64,000 bases of DNA from Datisca glomerata (GCA_003255025.1 QANY01004819.1:1-64000); one strand, 5' to 3'; positions 1-10,810 are shown, numbered from the stretch's first letter. Made by a program: numbers and translations. The notes: a model not told the origin generated them from the sequence alone.

Positions 1-520
1 GGTTCGTACCCCTTGTGGTGACGAATATTTTAGCATTTGATAGTACGTAGATGGGACAACCCTCATTTTGTGGATCCATTTCCTCCCTAGGAATCGCGTT
101 GTAGGGAGACGGTGTGTCGATTACTACAAAATTCGTGATATGGTTGAGTGGATCTGCATGTACAGGAGTGGGAGGATTCCTTCACAATATGTGATGGTTC
201 CATTGAAACTGATTAGCAGTTTCCCAACACTACACAACTTTGGCACGTTTATTGCCATGTTTTCAAGTGTTGAACGATGGAGTATGTTGGCAGCACTCCT
301 GTTATCAATGAGAACCCTTTGTAGCAAACATTTACCGATTTGTATAGTGATTACTAGTTTGAGTGATGAGTTTCTTGATTGAAGTGTGACACGTGTTAGC
401 ATGTCGCTGGTGGTCAGGGAAATACCATAACAGTTATTATCCCGAAATCCTTTATGCAATATGGAAAAAAGGAAAAAAAAAAGCATGCCTAACTTTTCAA
501 CTTGGTCGCGCAACAGATCT
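1..520 (-). pseudogene. Ty3/gypsy retrotransposon protease region, decayed
   Basis: Reading on the minus strand from about 513 downwards, the frame shows a retropepsin-like block typical of plant gypsy polyproteins. The core reads VLIDNRSAANIL around 306, followed by a hydrophobic GTITYCEGILPL segment. After a frame change below 124 comes a Tyr-Asn-Ala-Ile motif and then WIHKMRVVPSTYYQMLK, which matches the region after the protease in these elements. The catalytic Asp-Ser/Thr-Gly is altered to Asp-Asn-Arg, and at least one frameshift is needed, so it is not functional. It is cut off by the window edge, so the reverse transcriptase would lie outside. Family assignment is by pattern recognition; confidence is good for gypsy and low for the lineage. 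Confidence 0.7.
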
Positions 521-700
521 ATACGTCTTCTCGCCTATCTTTTGAAAGATATAATGAAGCAGAGGACGACAACGATGACAATTAAAAAACTCCTATAACT
601 GCCCAATCCATACAACAAATCCAACAAATAGTTGTCGACATCGTTAGGGGAAAATCTGGATTTACTCTGACCCAACCATCCTCCTCAAACTGACTCGATG
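521..700. other. Flank of the gypsy remnant, no clear gene
   Basis: This is presumably the gag-pol linker of the remnant at 1-520, decayed beyond recognition. Its last three bases, ATG at 698-700, are one copy of the target-site duplication of the CACTA element that follows. Confidence 0.4.
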
Positions 701-1544
701 CACTATAACAAATAGGGGTTTTACCCACGAAAGTTTTAGCCATCAAATAAAATTCATCGTTAAAACCAGTCTTTGGCGACCAAAGAATTTATTAGTCACT
801 AAAGATTTCCTATTACGGCGATTTTTTGGTTCGTTGCGGTAGGCTTCATCCCGGGAAAAAAATTGGCTTTAGCGCGCGAATTTTTTGAGACTTTTACTGA
901 CGAAATAGTGAATTTGCCGCAAAAAGGAATGCTTTTACTGGCGAATTCTAGTCTTGGTGGCGAAAAGCTTTGACTTTAGCGACGAATACATAATTGGTCA
1001 TATTTTCCTTGGCTTTGCCTAAAATCATCCCTGAAATGCCAAATGCCCAAAATCATCCCTCAGTCCCTATTGACCCCCGCGATAGATTGAGCTTTCCCCC
1101 TGTGCGATGAGAGATCTTTCCCCTCACCCTCGTGACAGATTAAGTGCCTCTGTTCCTCAGGGTTCACCATTGAGCTCCTCTATTCCTCGCCGTTCACCAT
1201 CGAGCTCCTCCGTTGTCTCTGTAAGTGTAGGTCGCTCGGTGCTTCATTTTTCCTTTTTTTCTCTTCTCTATATATTTAAATTAGAGAGAATAGTTGGAAT
1301 TAAACATTTTTCCTCTGTTCCTCCCATCTCCTAACTAAGCAACTATTCTGATTCTTGATTTTCTAGCTTGATTTTCCTCTTTTGATCATACTTTTTAGGG
1401 TTATAAAGTTTGGGAATAGACTTCATTTTTCCTCTCTTCTCTTCTCTATATATTTAAATTATTGAGAATAATTGGATGTAAACGAGTGCTTCCTTGAAGT
1501 TTTCACATATTTAGTCTTAAGGTACGGTTCAGTTTTGCCCTTTT

Positions 1545-1551
1545 CAACTCT

Positions 1552-1587
<36 letters not shown>

Positions 1588-1590
1588 GAT
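1545..1590. repeat. CT microsatellite
   Basis: Nearly perfect run of TC dinucleotides inside CACTA element 1. The small open frames across it are repeat artefacts. Confidence 0.9.
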
Positions 1591-2465
1591 TCTGATACAT
1601 GTTCTGTTTACAAGTGAGTGGGACTTTAGTTTTTCATTGGGTTGTAGTTTTTTTATTTCTGATACATGTTCTCGATTTCTGATACATGTTCTTGTGATTC
1701 TGTATATATACTTAGCACAGTTTCTTAATTTAAAAGTTTCATCTTCATCTGGTAGGACTCTGTAATCAGGCTCTGTTGCGTAAAATGAAGTTGTTTCTTT
1801 GGGGTAATCTGAGTTATTTTGCTTCAGATGTTTGGATTTTTGGATTTCTAGATTGCATTTGAACCGTTTTGGTTCTCAAGAGGCTTGAGTTGTCAATATA
1901 TTATATATGATATGTTTTAAATAGATGCAACCACAAAAGCTTGTAATTAAGGGATGGGCATTTCTGTTATGATTCGTGATCCATATAGAAGTATTGCTAT
2001 TTGCTTATAATCCGAAAGTTGAGTCGAACCATTGATTGTTGTTTTGGTTTTGGAGATAGGCGCTCATTAAGATTGATTACTTGCTTGAAACATTAACTTT
2101 GCAAACATGGAGTTGAAATTTATTCTGTGCATTTCAATTTCTCTGAAAGAGGCCCTGGTTGCATTGCGTATTCCCCAATTTTGTCTTTATGTTCATCTCT
2201 CTCCATCCCGTGTATGCATTCCCCAGCTGAGAAAAAATACCTAAATATATTATTGGTTTTTGTTCTGATCTTATGTTCCTATTTTCTTTTTCCTTTTTCT
2301 TGTAAGCTTTGCACGTATTGTGTAGGGTCAAATCATCAAGATTGACTGAACATGTCATTTTCTTTTCGCAGATACTATTGAGTGATTTGTTTATCATGAG
2401 TTATTGAATGGTTGCCATGCTATTTTCTTATTTTGTTGTTTGCGATTTGCCTTAATTTCCTGCAG

Positions 2466-2766
2466 CCATTGTTGTTTCTCGAGATCACAAGCCAGACCAA
2501 AAGATGAGAGACAACGTATCGAGGATGCAGGAGGATTTGTTATGTGGGCTGGTAAGAATCGGATTTGTTATGTGGGCTGGTAAGAATCTTTAGTTCCTTT
2601 TTTTTTTCCTTGTCAATTGAGGGTTATTTTTTTATCTGGTAAGATTATTCATGACTGAAAAATTACATGAGCAGGAACTTGGAGGGTCGGAGGTGTTCTT
2701 GCTGTTTCTCGTGCATTCGATGATAGGCTATTAAAACAGTATGTTGTTGCGGATCCAGAAATTCAA
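2466..2766 (+). pseudogene. Captured protein phosphatase 2C fragment (two exons)
   Basis: Two exon pieces with an intron lie inside the CACTA element. The first (about 2466-2551, after TTCCTGCAG) encodes VSRDHKPDQ and then, after a one-base shift, DERQRIEDAGGFVMWAG. The second (2675-2766, between GAGCAG and GTAGGT) encodes [14 protein letters not shown], then [16 protein letters not shown]. This is the middle of a plant PP2C (PPM family) catalytic domain. The first exon is one base shorter than the frame needs, just after the DQ codons, so the frame is broken. A 28-bp tandem copy duplicates the end of the first exon with its splice donor. The usual AFGDR metal-site motif reads AFDDR. Only about 58 codons of a domain of about 260 residues are present. 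It is a passenger, not a working phosphatase. Family assignment is confident. Confidence 0.85.
2533..2588 (+). repeat. 28-bp tandem duplication across an exon-intron boundary
   Basis: Two perfect 28-bp copies, 2533-2560 and 2561-2588. Each contains the exon end coding FVMWAG followed by a GTAAG splice donor, so the captured PP2C piece has two identical candidate donors. Confidence 0.95.
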
Positions 2767-2977
2767 GTAGGTTCCATGATATTTACTGTTTGCATACATA
2801 CAGCTCTTTCCCGACCAGTTTTTATTTCATCGTGAACGGCTAACGCGACGAGATCCAAAATGTCATCGCGAAAGACTTTTTCACTGACGAAGATAAAACT
2901 ATGAATCTCGCGACGATTTTTTGAGACTTTAACGACCAAAATGTTGGTCGCTAAAGTCATTGTTTCTTGTAGTGATG

Positions 2978-3899
2978 CTTAACATAAAACTCGTTGTAGA
3001 AAGGTCTCAGTTTCTTCCCCGATGAGACTTTGATGCTTCTCGAAGCTAGTTTCTTCACAGTTGAAAGTTGAATTAATAAGATAGAGAGAATCTTTGTTGA
3101 CGATAATTTTTGCTTTGCCAAGAGAAGCAACTCCTTCTCTAGCGTGAAAGGCATGCGTTTAATGTAGTAATTAGCCAAACAAATATTATATTATAACAAG
3201 GGATTACCTATAGAAACGCAATTAAGATTATCCTCAACCCATTTTATAAATGATCATTTGGGCAAATAATAAATTTGTTTGTCACTTAATAAAAAATCTT
3301 TAAAAAGCTTCTCATACCCTTAAATATCACAAAAAACTGAAAGTATTTTTTTAATAGGTGAGCCATTTGATATTGTCATTTGGAAATAAGCTAGGATTTG
3401 TTTCCCGAGATTTTGGGCCTTTTTTTGGCATGTGAGAAGTCTATTCTCCATTACTGAGCATTTATTGCTTCACATCAGCATCTCCTTTTTGTCCTATCCA
3501 ACTTCTTTTCAACCAATAAGTTATGAACTTCTTCTTCTTTCCATCATCTTCCATTTTTAGAGAAGTAATTTTCCTCTAAAAAACCTAGAGCAAAACTTTC
3601 CCTCCTCTTTCATTAAACTTCATCTAATATAAAAAATTTACAATCAAGCTTCCATTTTTTAAACTCAAACTTTCATCTCGCATCCTGTGTAGGCAAGCCC
3701 GATTTTCTTCTCCATTTATCTTAGTGCAAGACAAGATACGTTATATATACTTCTATACTTGGTTTGATATCGTTACAAAGTTCACATCAAGTATGTTAAT
3801 GTTCATATAAAAATTAATACATATGGTTTTAGTTTTTATGACTTGTGTTGTATAGTGTGTATGAATGATGTTATGTATGGAATAAGTATTATGTCTGGT
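2978..3899. other. AT-rich stretch without a recognisable gene
   Basis: From about 2978 to 3180 the minus strand has a short open frame that may continue the gypsy remnant interrupted by the CACTA insertion, but I cannot match it to a domain. From 3181 to 3899 there is AT-rich and pyrimidine-rich sequence that could be the former leader of the Mutator-like gene that follows. No reliable coding signal. Confidence 0.5.
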
Positions 3900-4530
3900 A
3901 TTCATATTTGGGTGGTTTATGATGACGAATGGGTTCAAGAATGGACTATATATTTTTTTCAATGGTAAGAAAAGCATACCAAGATTGTATATACCATGAG
4001 TTACGTAGACGGATACATGATGCACTAAACTTAAATCCACGAGAGAAGAAAATCATTATGAAGTTTTCATATAAATTCAATGTGCCAACACCTCCCTCAA
4101 CAATCCATAATAACCATGTTGTTAGTTTTTTATATATGAGAATATCTCTGATGTTTGCTTAAGAACACCCTTATACATTATAGTCGAGCCAAGAATGCAT
4201 GAAGGAGGATATGATTGTTGTGTTCCTCCTTCAAGATCTACATATGTTCTGGATACTACTCCATCTTTCTATGTCCCTCAAATGAAAAACACTTATATTC
4301 GTGAACCAACTCCATTCAATCATGTTCCTCATTCTGCTTCAACAAACACCCTGAAGCTGACCAATTCTTTGTAAGGTAGTATAAACATATGTACCATGAC
4401 TCTCTTGGAGGAGATTTTGTTGATATTAGAGTAGATACTGATGCATATGGTTTTATGGACACATCTCTAGGTGTTAGAACCGATGAACTTCACACGCAAA
4501 TAGATACAAATAAGTTGCGTACCAACTGTG
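3900..4530 (+). pseudogene. Mutator-like (MULE) transposase, N-terminal part, frameshifted
   Basis: Successive plus-strand frames resemble the N-terminus of plant MULE transposases. They read VVYDDEWVQEWTIYFF near 3910, then ELRRRIHDALNLNPREKKI near 4000, then after a stop or shift TPLYIIVEPRMHEGGYDC near 4170 and further open sequence up to GVRTDELHTQ near 4500. In this family these segments are the small ubiquitin-like N-terminal region before the MuDR DNA-binding domain. At least two frameshifts or stops make it a pseudogene. The reading stops where the LTR retroelement begins and resumes at about 7665, so the MULE was present first and was split later. Family call is moderately sure and rests on pattern similarity. 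Confidence 0.6.
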
Positions 4531-4582
4531 CGTGGGACGAGACGGGACATGTTTTGAGATAAATTTTTTTCAGTCCTATCCC

Positions 4583-5023
4583 TGTATAGGAAAAATTTTA
4601 CACGACACGTGACAAGATCTAGACCGAAGATTCCATCGAAGAGAAGATAGAGCGAGAACCGTAAGATCAACTAGGCGGTTATAAAGAATAGACTAATCAT
4701 ATGAAAGTACATGGATTACTGACATGACAATCCAAAGAGAAGCTAATCAAGACCATTAGATTGATTAGACGGTCAAGATTCACTTGGTTGTTATTGTTGA
4801 TAAGTTAGATCTCAGAAAATATTCTGTTGATCTTATTTTTGGATAGAATTTGATAACCTGTATCAGATTATATGAAGACCTATAAATAGAGGCAAGATGT
4901 AACTCTAAAGAGGAGACAACAACTCTCAAGACTCATTAACCTTGTAAATCCTTCCTCCATAATGAAATATTATCAAAATCTCACCGTGGTTTTTCTTCCT
5001 TTTAAGGGTTTCAACGTAAATCA
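4583..5023 (+). mobile_element. Long terminal repeat followed by a primer-binding site
   Basis: The segment begins TGTATAGGAAAAATTTTAC and ends AACGTAAATCA, giving TG...CA ends. It contains a promoter-like TATAAATAGAGG at about 4881 and an AATGAAATATTATC end-processing region near 4962. Immediately after it, 5024 onwards reads TGGTATCATTATTC, matching the initiator-Met tRNA primer-binding site used by most plant LTR retrotransposons. The left boundary is uncertain: an earlier TGTTAG at 4472 is possible, but the MULE frame seems to run past it. No matching 3' LTR was found, so the element is truncated. Confidence 0.65.
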
Positions 5024-7351
5024 TGGTATCATTATTCTCTATCTCTCTCTAAATTATTCTCTTAATTTTCATATTATGATGTAAGAAATTCATGACCGTT
5101 TATCAAAGAAGATGAATTTTTTCCTTTATATTTGGTGCTTTTCGCTGAGAGCTGAGAGAAAAACTCAAGAAATCTCTTCCCAAAAAGCTCAAAACTAAAT
5201 CACATGCCCCCTCAATAATGGAAGCGGGAAGAAGAAATGGAAGAGAAAGTGGAAACGAAAGAAAAAATGGAAACGAAAGCCGAACCGAAAGTAGGAATGG
5301 AAAAGACAGCTGGACGGAAACTCAAAATAGAAGGAGAAATGAAAACAACTACGGAAGCGAAAAAAGAGCGACTAGCGGTAAATTCACTCGTTTCGTATTC
5401 GATTAAAAAAATTATTAACACAATTCGTGGAATTGAATTATGCAAATTCAACAACCACCAAGAGGGGCCCGCGAAACCCATGAACTGTCACCCACGGACT
5501 GCTGGATGATTGAAGCTTCGCCTACGACAGCTAGGCCAAGAGTAACAAAAAAAGTGAGGAATGAATAAAAAAAGAAATCCATTCGAAGGAAGGATTGAGA
5601 GCGGAAGAGCTCAGAAAGCTCAGATAAGAAAAACTCATAAAGCTCAGACCAGAAGAGCTCAGAAAGTTCAGGATGTTCAGAAAAACTCATAAAATAAAAA
5701 AAGCTTCAATAAATTTGAAGTTAGAGCTTCAGAATAGAAAAGTTGAAGTTCAGATCAGAGAAGCTGCAGGTCATCAGAAAAGAAAAGGTTAGAGTGTTAT
5801 AATTCCAGAAAAGAAATCTGAAAATATTTCAGAAAATAAATTTGTTAGAAAAGAAAAAACTGTTAAGGAACGAATTTCAGAGCTGAAATTCCAGAGAAAA
5901 GAAGAACAAAGAAGATCACGTTCACTTTACTCAAGAAAACTGCCACTTCATAACGGAAAAGTTGTCACTTCATTACAGAACGGGAAACGTTGTGACAACA
6001 GGAACGGGAAACGTTGTGGCAACGGGAACATGAAATGTTGAGAACAGGAAACGTTGTCACCGGGAACAAAAAATGTTGAGAACGGGAAGCATTGTGATCA
6101 CGAGAACTGGAAATGTTGAGAATGGGAAATGTTGAGAACGAGAAACATCATGGTAACGAGAATGGAAACATTGAGAACAAGAAACATTATGGCAATGGGA
6201 ACGGAAACGTTGTGGCAACGAGAACGGAACCGTTGAGAACGGAAAACATCGTGGCAACGGGAATGAGAAACTTTGAGAACGGGACGTTGTGGCACCGAGA
6301 ACGGGAAACGTTATGGCAGTGGCAATGGAAACGTTGTGGCAATGAGAATGAAAATGGCAATGGGTACGACACTGGAAACGAAAATAAATTGGAAGCCGAA
6401 ACGGAAATGACATGGCAACGGAACTGGAAGTGAAAAGGGTAAACTCGTTCCTTGTTTATTCGATTAACGTTATTATTGGCCTTTGTCTTTTACGCCATTA
6501 TTATTTGAAATAAAGAAAAATAGAACTACAAAAGTTGAAAAAAGAATTTGCTAAAATCAATTTGATACATGTAATTTAAAAATTTAAATTTTAAATTCAA
6601 ATATGAATCTTAAATTATATTTTAAATTTTGAAATATCTTATCTGAAACAATTAGACTGTCGTATTTTGAACACTAAAACATCTTATCAAAAAATTATTT
6701 TGATAAGATTATCTTGAATTTGAATCTAATTCAAATTTTAAATCATGTTTTGAATTTTGAAACATCTTATATAAAACTTGTTATGATAAAATTGCTTTAA
6801 ATTTTAAATTTTAAATAAAATGAAATCAAATCTTGGATTCAAATTTTGAATGTAAGGTTATCTAAAAAAATCTTTCTTGATTGATAAAAGAAAAAATAAA
6901 ATTTCGATCGGTGTATATTTAAAGATCTTATCTTTTCTTTTCCGCGTGTAAAAGTGTAGGAAAATTAAGGATGAACAAACAACGAGAACGGGAAAAGTTT
7001 TGAGAACAAAAAAAAATGTCTTGAGAAAGGAATATAAAATTTTACCCGCATCAAATCATAGCTCAAGTTGTTGACGAGCTCGCTAATACCAAGTCTCTTC
7101 ATGCTGTTAGTACAGGCGTCAGACTGAATGCCGCAAAGAACAATGTGAGAAGCCACGACATCATCGATTGGAAAATCATTTCAACCTCCACAGAGCTGGT
7201 AAAGGTTCACCAGCAGCAGTGCTCTCTATCTCTCTCTAAATCATGGTGTCCTTATTCTCTATCTCTTTCTCTAAATTATTCTCTTGATTTTCATATTATG
7301 ATATAAGAAATTCATGATCATTTATCAAAGATGGTGGATTTTTTCTTTTAC
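5024..7351 (+). mobile_element. Internal region of a non-coding LTR retroelement (truncated)
   Basis: After the primer-binding site there is a leader of about 110 bp (5024-5133), purine-rich sequence with repeated AGCTCAGA-type words (5580-5760), a minisatellite (5941-6430), and then AT-rich sequence. A second diverged copy of the leader, starting at the same AAATCATGGT point, occurs at 7238-7351. I find no gag, protease, reverse transcriptase or integrase, so this looks like a large non-autonomous retroelement or two partly overlapping truncated copies. The open frames at 5212-5509 and 6057-6433 come from purine-rich or tandem-repeat composition, not real genes. Confidence 0.55.
5941..6430. 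repeat. Minisatellite with units around AACGGGAAACGTTGTGGC
   Basis: About twenty imperfect units built on the words AACGGGAA, ACGTTGTGGC and GTTGAGAAC run through this block, with variable unit length near 18-36 bp. Open frames on both strands rich in His, Asn or Cys here are repeat artefacts. Confidence 0.85.
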
Positions 7352-7664
7352 AGTCCCGTGTTGAAGACAAAAAACCATGCGGGACGACACATGGTTCAGG
7401 ACGGGACGAGGCGGGTATTTTAGATAAAAAATTAAAATTAGTTCAAAGTTTAAAAGATTAAAGGGTTAGAAATAAAAAAAATTAAGGGTTAAAATTGAAA
7501 AAATTAAGGGTTAAAATTGAAAACATTAAGGCTCAACTTAAAAAAATAAAATTTTTGGGCTATTTATATAGAAATCGAGACGGGATGGGACAAGTCGGGA
7601 TAAAGTATCACATCCCGTCCCGCTCAGTTCGGAAAGGTTTCTTAGGACGGGCGGGTATTTCAGA
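7352..7664. repeat. GC-motif segment with repeated GGGACGGGACGAGG words
   Basis: Several copies of GACGGGACGAGGCGGGTA-like words, in both orientations, surround an AT-rich core with repeated TTAAGGGTTAAAATTGAAAA units. A related word occurs at 4535-4560 on the other side of the LTR element, so this may be one older repeat split by the LTR element. Confidence 0.5.
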
Positions 7665-8371
7665 ATGACTACCCCTAATGAGTATGTAGAAGAATTTAGT
7701 ATAAATGCGCATCCATATGATATAGCAAGCGATTGTGTGGCTAAATTTATACCTATTAATTATGTTGATACATCATTTGATGAACATGTTGACAACTTGA
7801 CGATGAATGACCTTGGAGAATCATTTTCAACTTATGATATTGAAAAAGTCAATTTATATAGTAGTAAGAGAGTTACAAAGGCGTGTGAAGTTAATGGTCA
7901 TTCAACATAACTTTCAAGTCAAAGTGACGAAGTCCAAAAGACATATTTCGGTCCTTCATCGAGTGGACAACAACTATAAATGGAGATTAAGAGCAACGAA
8001 ACCCAAAAACGTTGTTTATTTAATGTAAGAAAATTTATTTTCATCCATACTTGCTCCTTCAACAACCTGAAGCACGATCACCATTAAACATGGGCATTGC
8101 ATAAGATCGAAAGATGAAGGATTTGGTTAAATATATAGGCCAAAGGATATGATATATGACGTCAGGAAACAACTTGATGTGAACATCAGTTACGACAAAT
8201 AGGAAGGGTGAGATAAATAACCTTAGAATTGGCACATGGATGTTTGGGTACATCTTATGGACTTCTTCTATCATATCGTTACATGTTTAAAAAGAAGAAT
8301 TGTGGGACAATGACACATATAAAGATTGGAAAGGACAATTGTTTTGATACTTTTTCATGTCTATGGGTGTG
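7665..8371 (+). pseudogene. Mutator-like transposase, central part, frameshifted
   Basis: After MTTPNEYVEEFSIN at 7665 the frame continues to an LYSSKRVTKACEVNGH segment, then shifts at about 7910 into NFQVKVTKSKRHI and NYKWRLRATKPKN, which is recognisable as the MuDR-type DNA-binding domain (PF03108 family pattern). Further pieces follow in shifted frames: IRSKDEGFG, DVRKQLDVNISYDK near 8165 and CGTMTHIKIGKDNCFDTF near 8300-8350, all familiar from the stretch before the MULE DDE domain. The DDE catalytic core is absent. It is the continuation of the N-terminal part at 3900-4530. Confidence 0.65.
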
Positions 8372-8760
8372 TTGAAGAAGGAAAAGCTGCAGCCTCAGAA
8401 GAAAATCTTCATCATAGGCAAAAGAGGGAAGCAGAACAGAGACTTTCCCAAACACAGTAGATGTCTAATCATTTCTGGTAAAAAACGATTTCAGGCTACA
8501 AGTAGGCATCCGTTGGATTCATAGGAGATCATAGGCAACCGTTAGAATCACTTGTATATATACATCATCCCTCATTGTAAACAAACATAATTTTATCTTC
8601 AATAACAGATCAGAACCAAAAAGGGTTCATCATCTCTGAAGCTCATCACTTCCCAAAGATCAGAACCAGACAGGTTCATCATTTCTACAGGGTGCTTCCA
8701 TTTGAGGATTCCTTGGATGCATATGTCCATCTTCTTGTAGAAGAACTCCATTCTTTTCTG
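8372..8760. other. Possible LTR remnant interrupting the MULE
   Basis: The MULE similarity stops at a TGTTGAAGAAGG start. The segment has a TATATATAC box near 8553 and a TTCAATAACA sequence near 8600, resembling a small LTR. GGGTG occurs both before 8372 and near 8759, which could be a target duplication, but the right end is not a CA end. Weak call. Confidence 0.25.
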
Positions 8761-9928
8761 GGTGCATAAGGATAAGTCGAGTTTTCTCAAATATAACTCA
8801 ATAAACTTAAGAATGATTCACAATTTGGAACTGTTAGTGGAGAAAGCAACTCATGAGATAGACTTAAATGTAGACAACCATCATCATCTATTAGATAAGA
8901 AAATAGTGATCTCTACATTATTCACCCTCCTTATACATACCCAAGTGATAAAATCCTTACCCATTTTCCTGTCGTTGAACCTTCTCTAGCTTGTATGTTC
9001 ATCATTCTTAGGAGACACGATTGTCCGACTTGAGTAGAAGTCTATCGATTTCAGCAATAAAGGTTGCATATGTGTCAATAATCATGTTTAGAAAATTATA
9101 TACCACAACTTCTTGCGCATTCAGATCAATTTCAAAAACTATCCGGTGGCTAGTATTCATGTCTATGGGTGCTTCCTGCAACATGTCATAGAAAAGCTAC
9201 GTTGCCAGGGTTATGGAATAAGAATATAAAAAACAAGTCATGGACAATATTACTTTCCATACCATATTTACAGTATCCTAGTTCACAACGTAATTGGATT
9301 TGAAACCAACAATATAATAAAGTAATTAACAATCATCATCGAATTTGAAACCAATTTGGTCTTATCATGCAAAGTTAACCGGCCAAACAGTTGTCCCTAT
9401 ATAAAGACATCACATTAATGGTAAGATAAAAACATCAACTTTGAATTTTAAACACATACATGTCATGTCAAATAAGCAATTGTAATTTTACCATCGCCTT
9501 TAGGATTAAGCTTGTGATTACATTGCAACGCATGCAAGTAGGCATCGATGTGCTGAAATAAAAATTAGTATGGTCAGTTTTTTACTGGCGAGGCCCTAAA
9601 AACATAAGTAATTAAACACGATAACTCACGTGTGATTTCAATTAACAAGTGGGATCAATAAATCAGTGAAATAAATCCACATGCGTGTAATATGTGGCCA
9701 GCTCTACGAGTTCATGTCTATAATGCAAAAACAAGAAGCGTAAATAATTGACAGATAATGAATAATAAATTATTTTACTTGAAATAAAGCGAGAAATTGA
9801 ACTTACGGTGTCTCTGATGAGCTTATCCATGTGTCAAGTGCCTGTTTAGCCTCTTTAGTCCATTCACTCTCCAAATTCAACTGTAGTTGTCTATGATTTC
9901 CACCACGACGTCTTTTTTGGTTCAACAT
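8761..9928. other. AT-rich stretch, no gene recognised
   Basis: No open frame with a family signature on either strand. A 16-bp word TTCATGTCTATGGGTG at about 8354 recurs near 9156, so this stretch may be part of a larger insertion between the two. Confidence 0.45.
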
Positions 9929-10810
9929 TCACATATGGAGAACCCAGGGCAGCCTGCCTTTGTCATATTCTCCTTGGTTGGGGGAAATGACATGTACATC
10001 AGTTGAGGAATTCAAATCCTTATCATCGCTATCAGATGGGATATCACTCTGCAACATATCATCATTTAGTGCTCCATTATTCGCTAATGACCTAAGCATG
10101 GATGCAGTGGAGCTTACCACCCCACTATTAGTTTGGGTACTAGAGTGCAAAACATCTGCATTCACATAATCGTTCATCATCTTTTTTGTTGTGTCTCTTT
10201 ATTATATTTATCTTTATCTTCATCCTTATCATCTTTCTCCTCCTCTTTATCCTCCATCTTTTCCTTATCATCCATCTCCTCCTTATCCTCCTTTTATTCC
10301 TATCATCTCTCTCCTCCTCTTTATCCTCATGTTTTTTCTTATCATCTCTAGCATCCTCTTTATCCATAATCACCTCCTCTAGTTTCTCTATATCATATCT
10401 CTCCTCCTCGTTTTCCTTCTTGTTTTCCTCCTAAAACTCTTCTCCATCATATGATTGGTTACCTTGGATACCCAAAGAGTTGAGGATGGAATGGACTTGA
10501 CTTAGCACGTCAAAAACTCCCTTCTTCACCACTTGAACATCCCATTTCATGGTGCTCAAATCTCTTTTCATTAAGTTGATGTCGTTCTTCATAACAATTA
10601 AATTGTTATTGTACGTTCCACGAACAAACCTATAGGAGATGCATCCCCTCCTGGCATCTCATGCACTAATTCATCTTCCACATGTTCAAACTTCTATGTG
10701 TGATCATAGATTCTTCCTTCTCCACTGCTTCATCCGTGTCAGTGAAATCATCTTGCAACATTTTATCAGTTTCAAAGAGTGACGTCTAATAACTTTGATG
10801 TTCTTCATCT
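9929..10810 (-). pseudogene. Decayed acidic/lysine-rich protein, family unknown
   Basis: The minus strand keeps an open frame at 9929-10180 encoding a Ser/Asp-rich stretch (SDIPSDSDDKDLNSSTD). Upstream, 10186-10440, is an imperfect CTCCTCCTTATC-type repeat that encodes alternating Lys, Arg, Glu and Asp in that direction. Further upstream, near 10740-10800, is another acidic piece (DDFTDTDEAVEKEES). Stops separate the pieces. Such acidic, low-complexity proteins are common beside plant MULE and Ulp1-type transposon genes, but no diagnostic domain is visible here and I do not assign a function. Confidence 0.35.
10186..10440. repeat. Pyrimidine-rich imperfect repeat
   Basis: Repeated words TCCTCCTTATCC, TCCTCTTTATCC and TTATCATC with a variable period. 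It explains the overlapping Ser/Leu-rich plus-strand frames here. Confidence 0.85.

Larger units (their letters stand above)
701..2974 (+). mobile_element. CACTA (En/Spm-type) DNA transposon 1, non-autonomous, with captured gene piece
   Basis: The left end starts CACTATAACAAATAGGGG. The right end, read as its complement, starts CACTACAAGAAACAATG. Both match the CACTA superfamily terminal consensus. The element is flanked by the trinucleotide ATG at 698-700 and 2975-2977, the 3-bp target duplication expected for this superfamily. Subterminal zones (about 710-1000 and 2815-2960) carry repeated short motifs of the type TTGGCGACC, ACTGACGAA and TTTTTTGAGACTTT, as in CACTA subterminal repeats. No TnpA or TnpD transposase is visible, so it must have moved with help from another element. 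The interior holds a CT-rich microsatellite near 1550-1590 and a PP2C gene piece at 2466-2766. It could be called a Pack-CACTA. Boundaries are strongly supported. Confidence 0.85.

Noticed and set aside
5212..5509. Overlapping open frames on both strands rich in Glu, Lys, Arg or Ser, Phe
   Set aside because: They come from a purine-rich composition inside the non-coding retroelement; no domain, no homologous wording.
6057..6433. Five overlapping frames, His/Cys/Ser-rich or Asn/Gly-rich
   Set aside because: All are readings of the tandem minisatellite.
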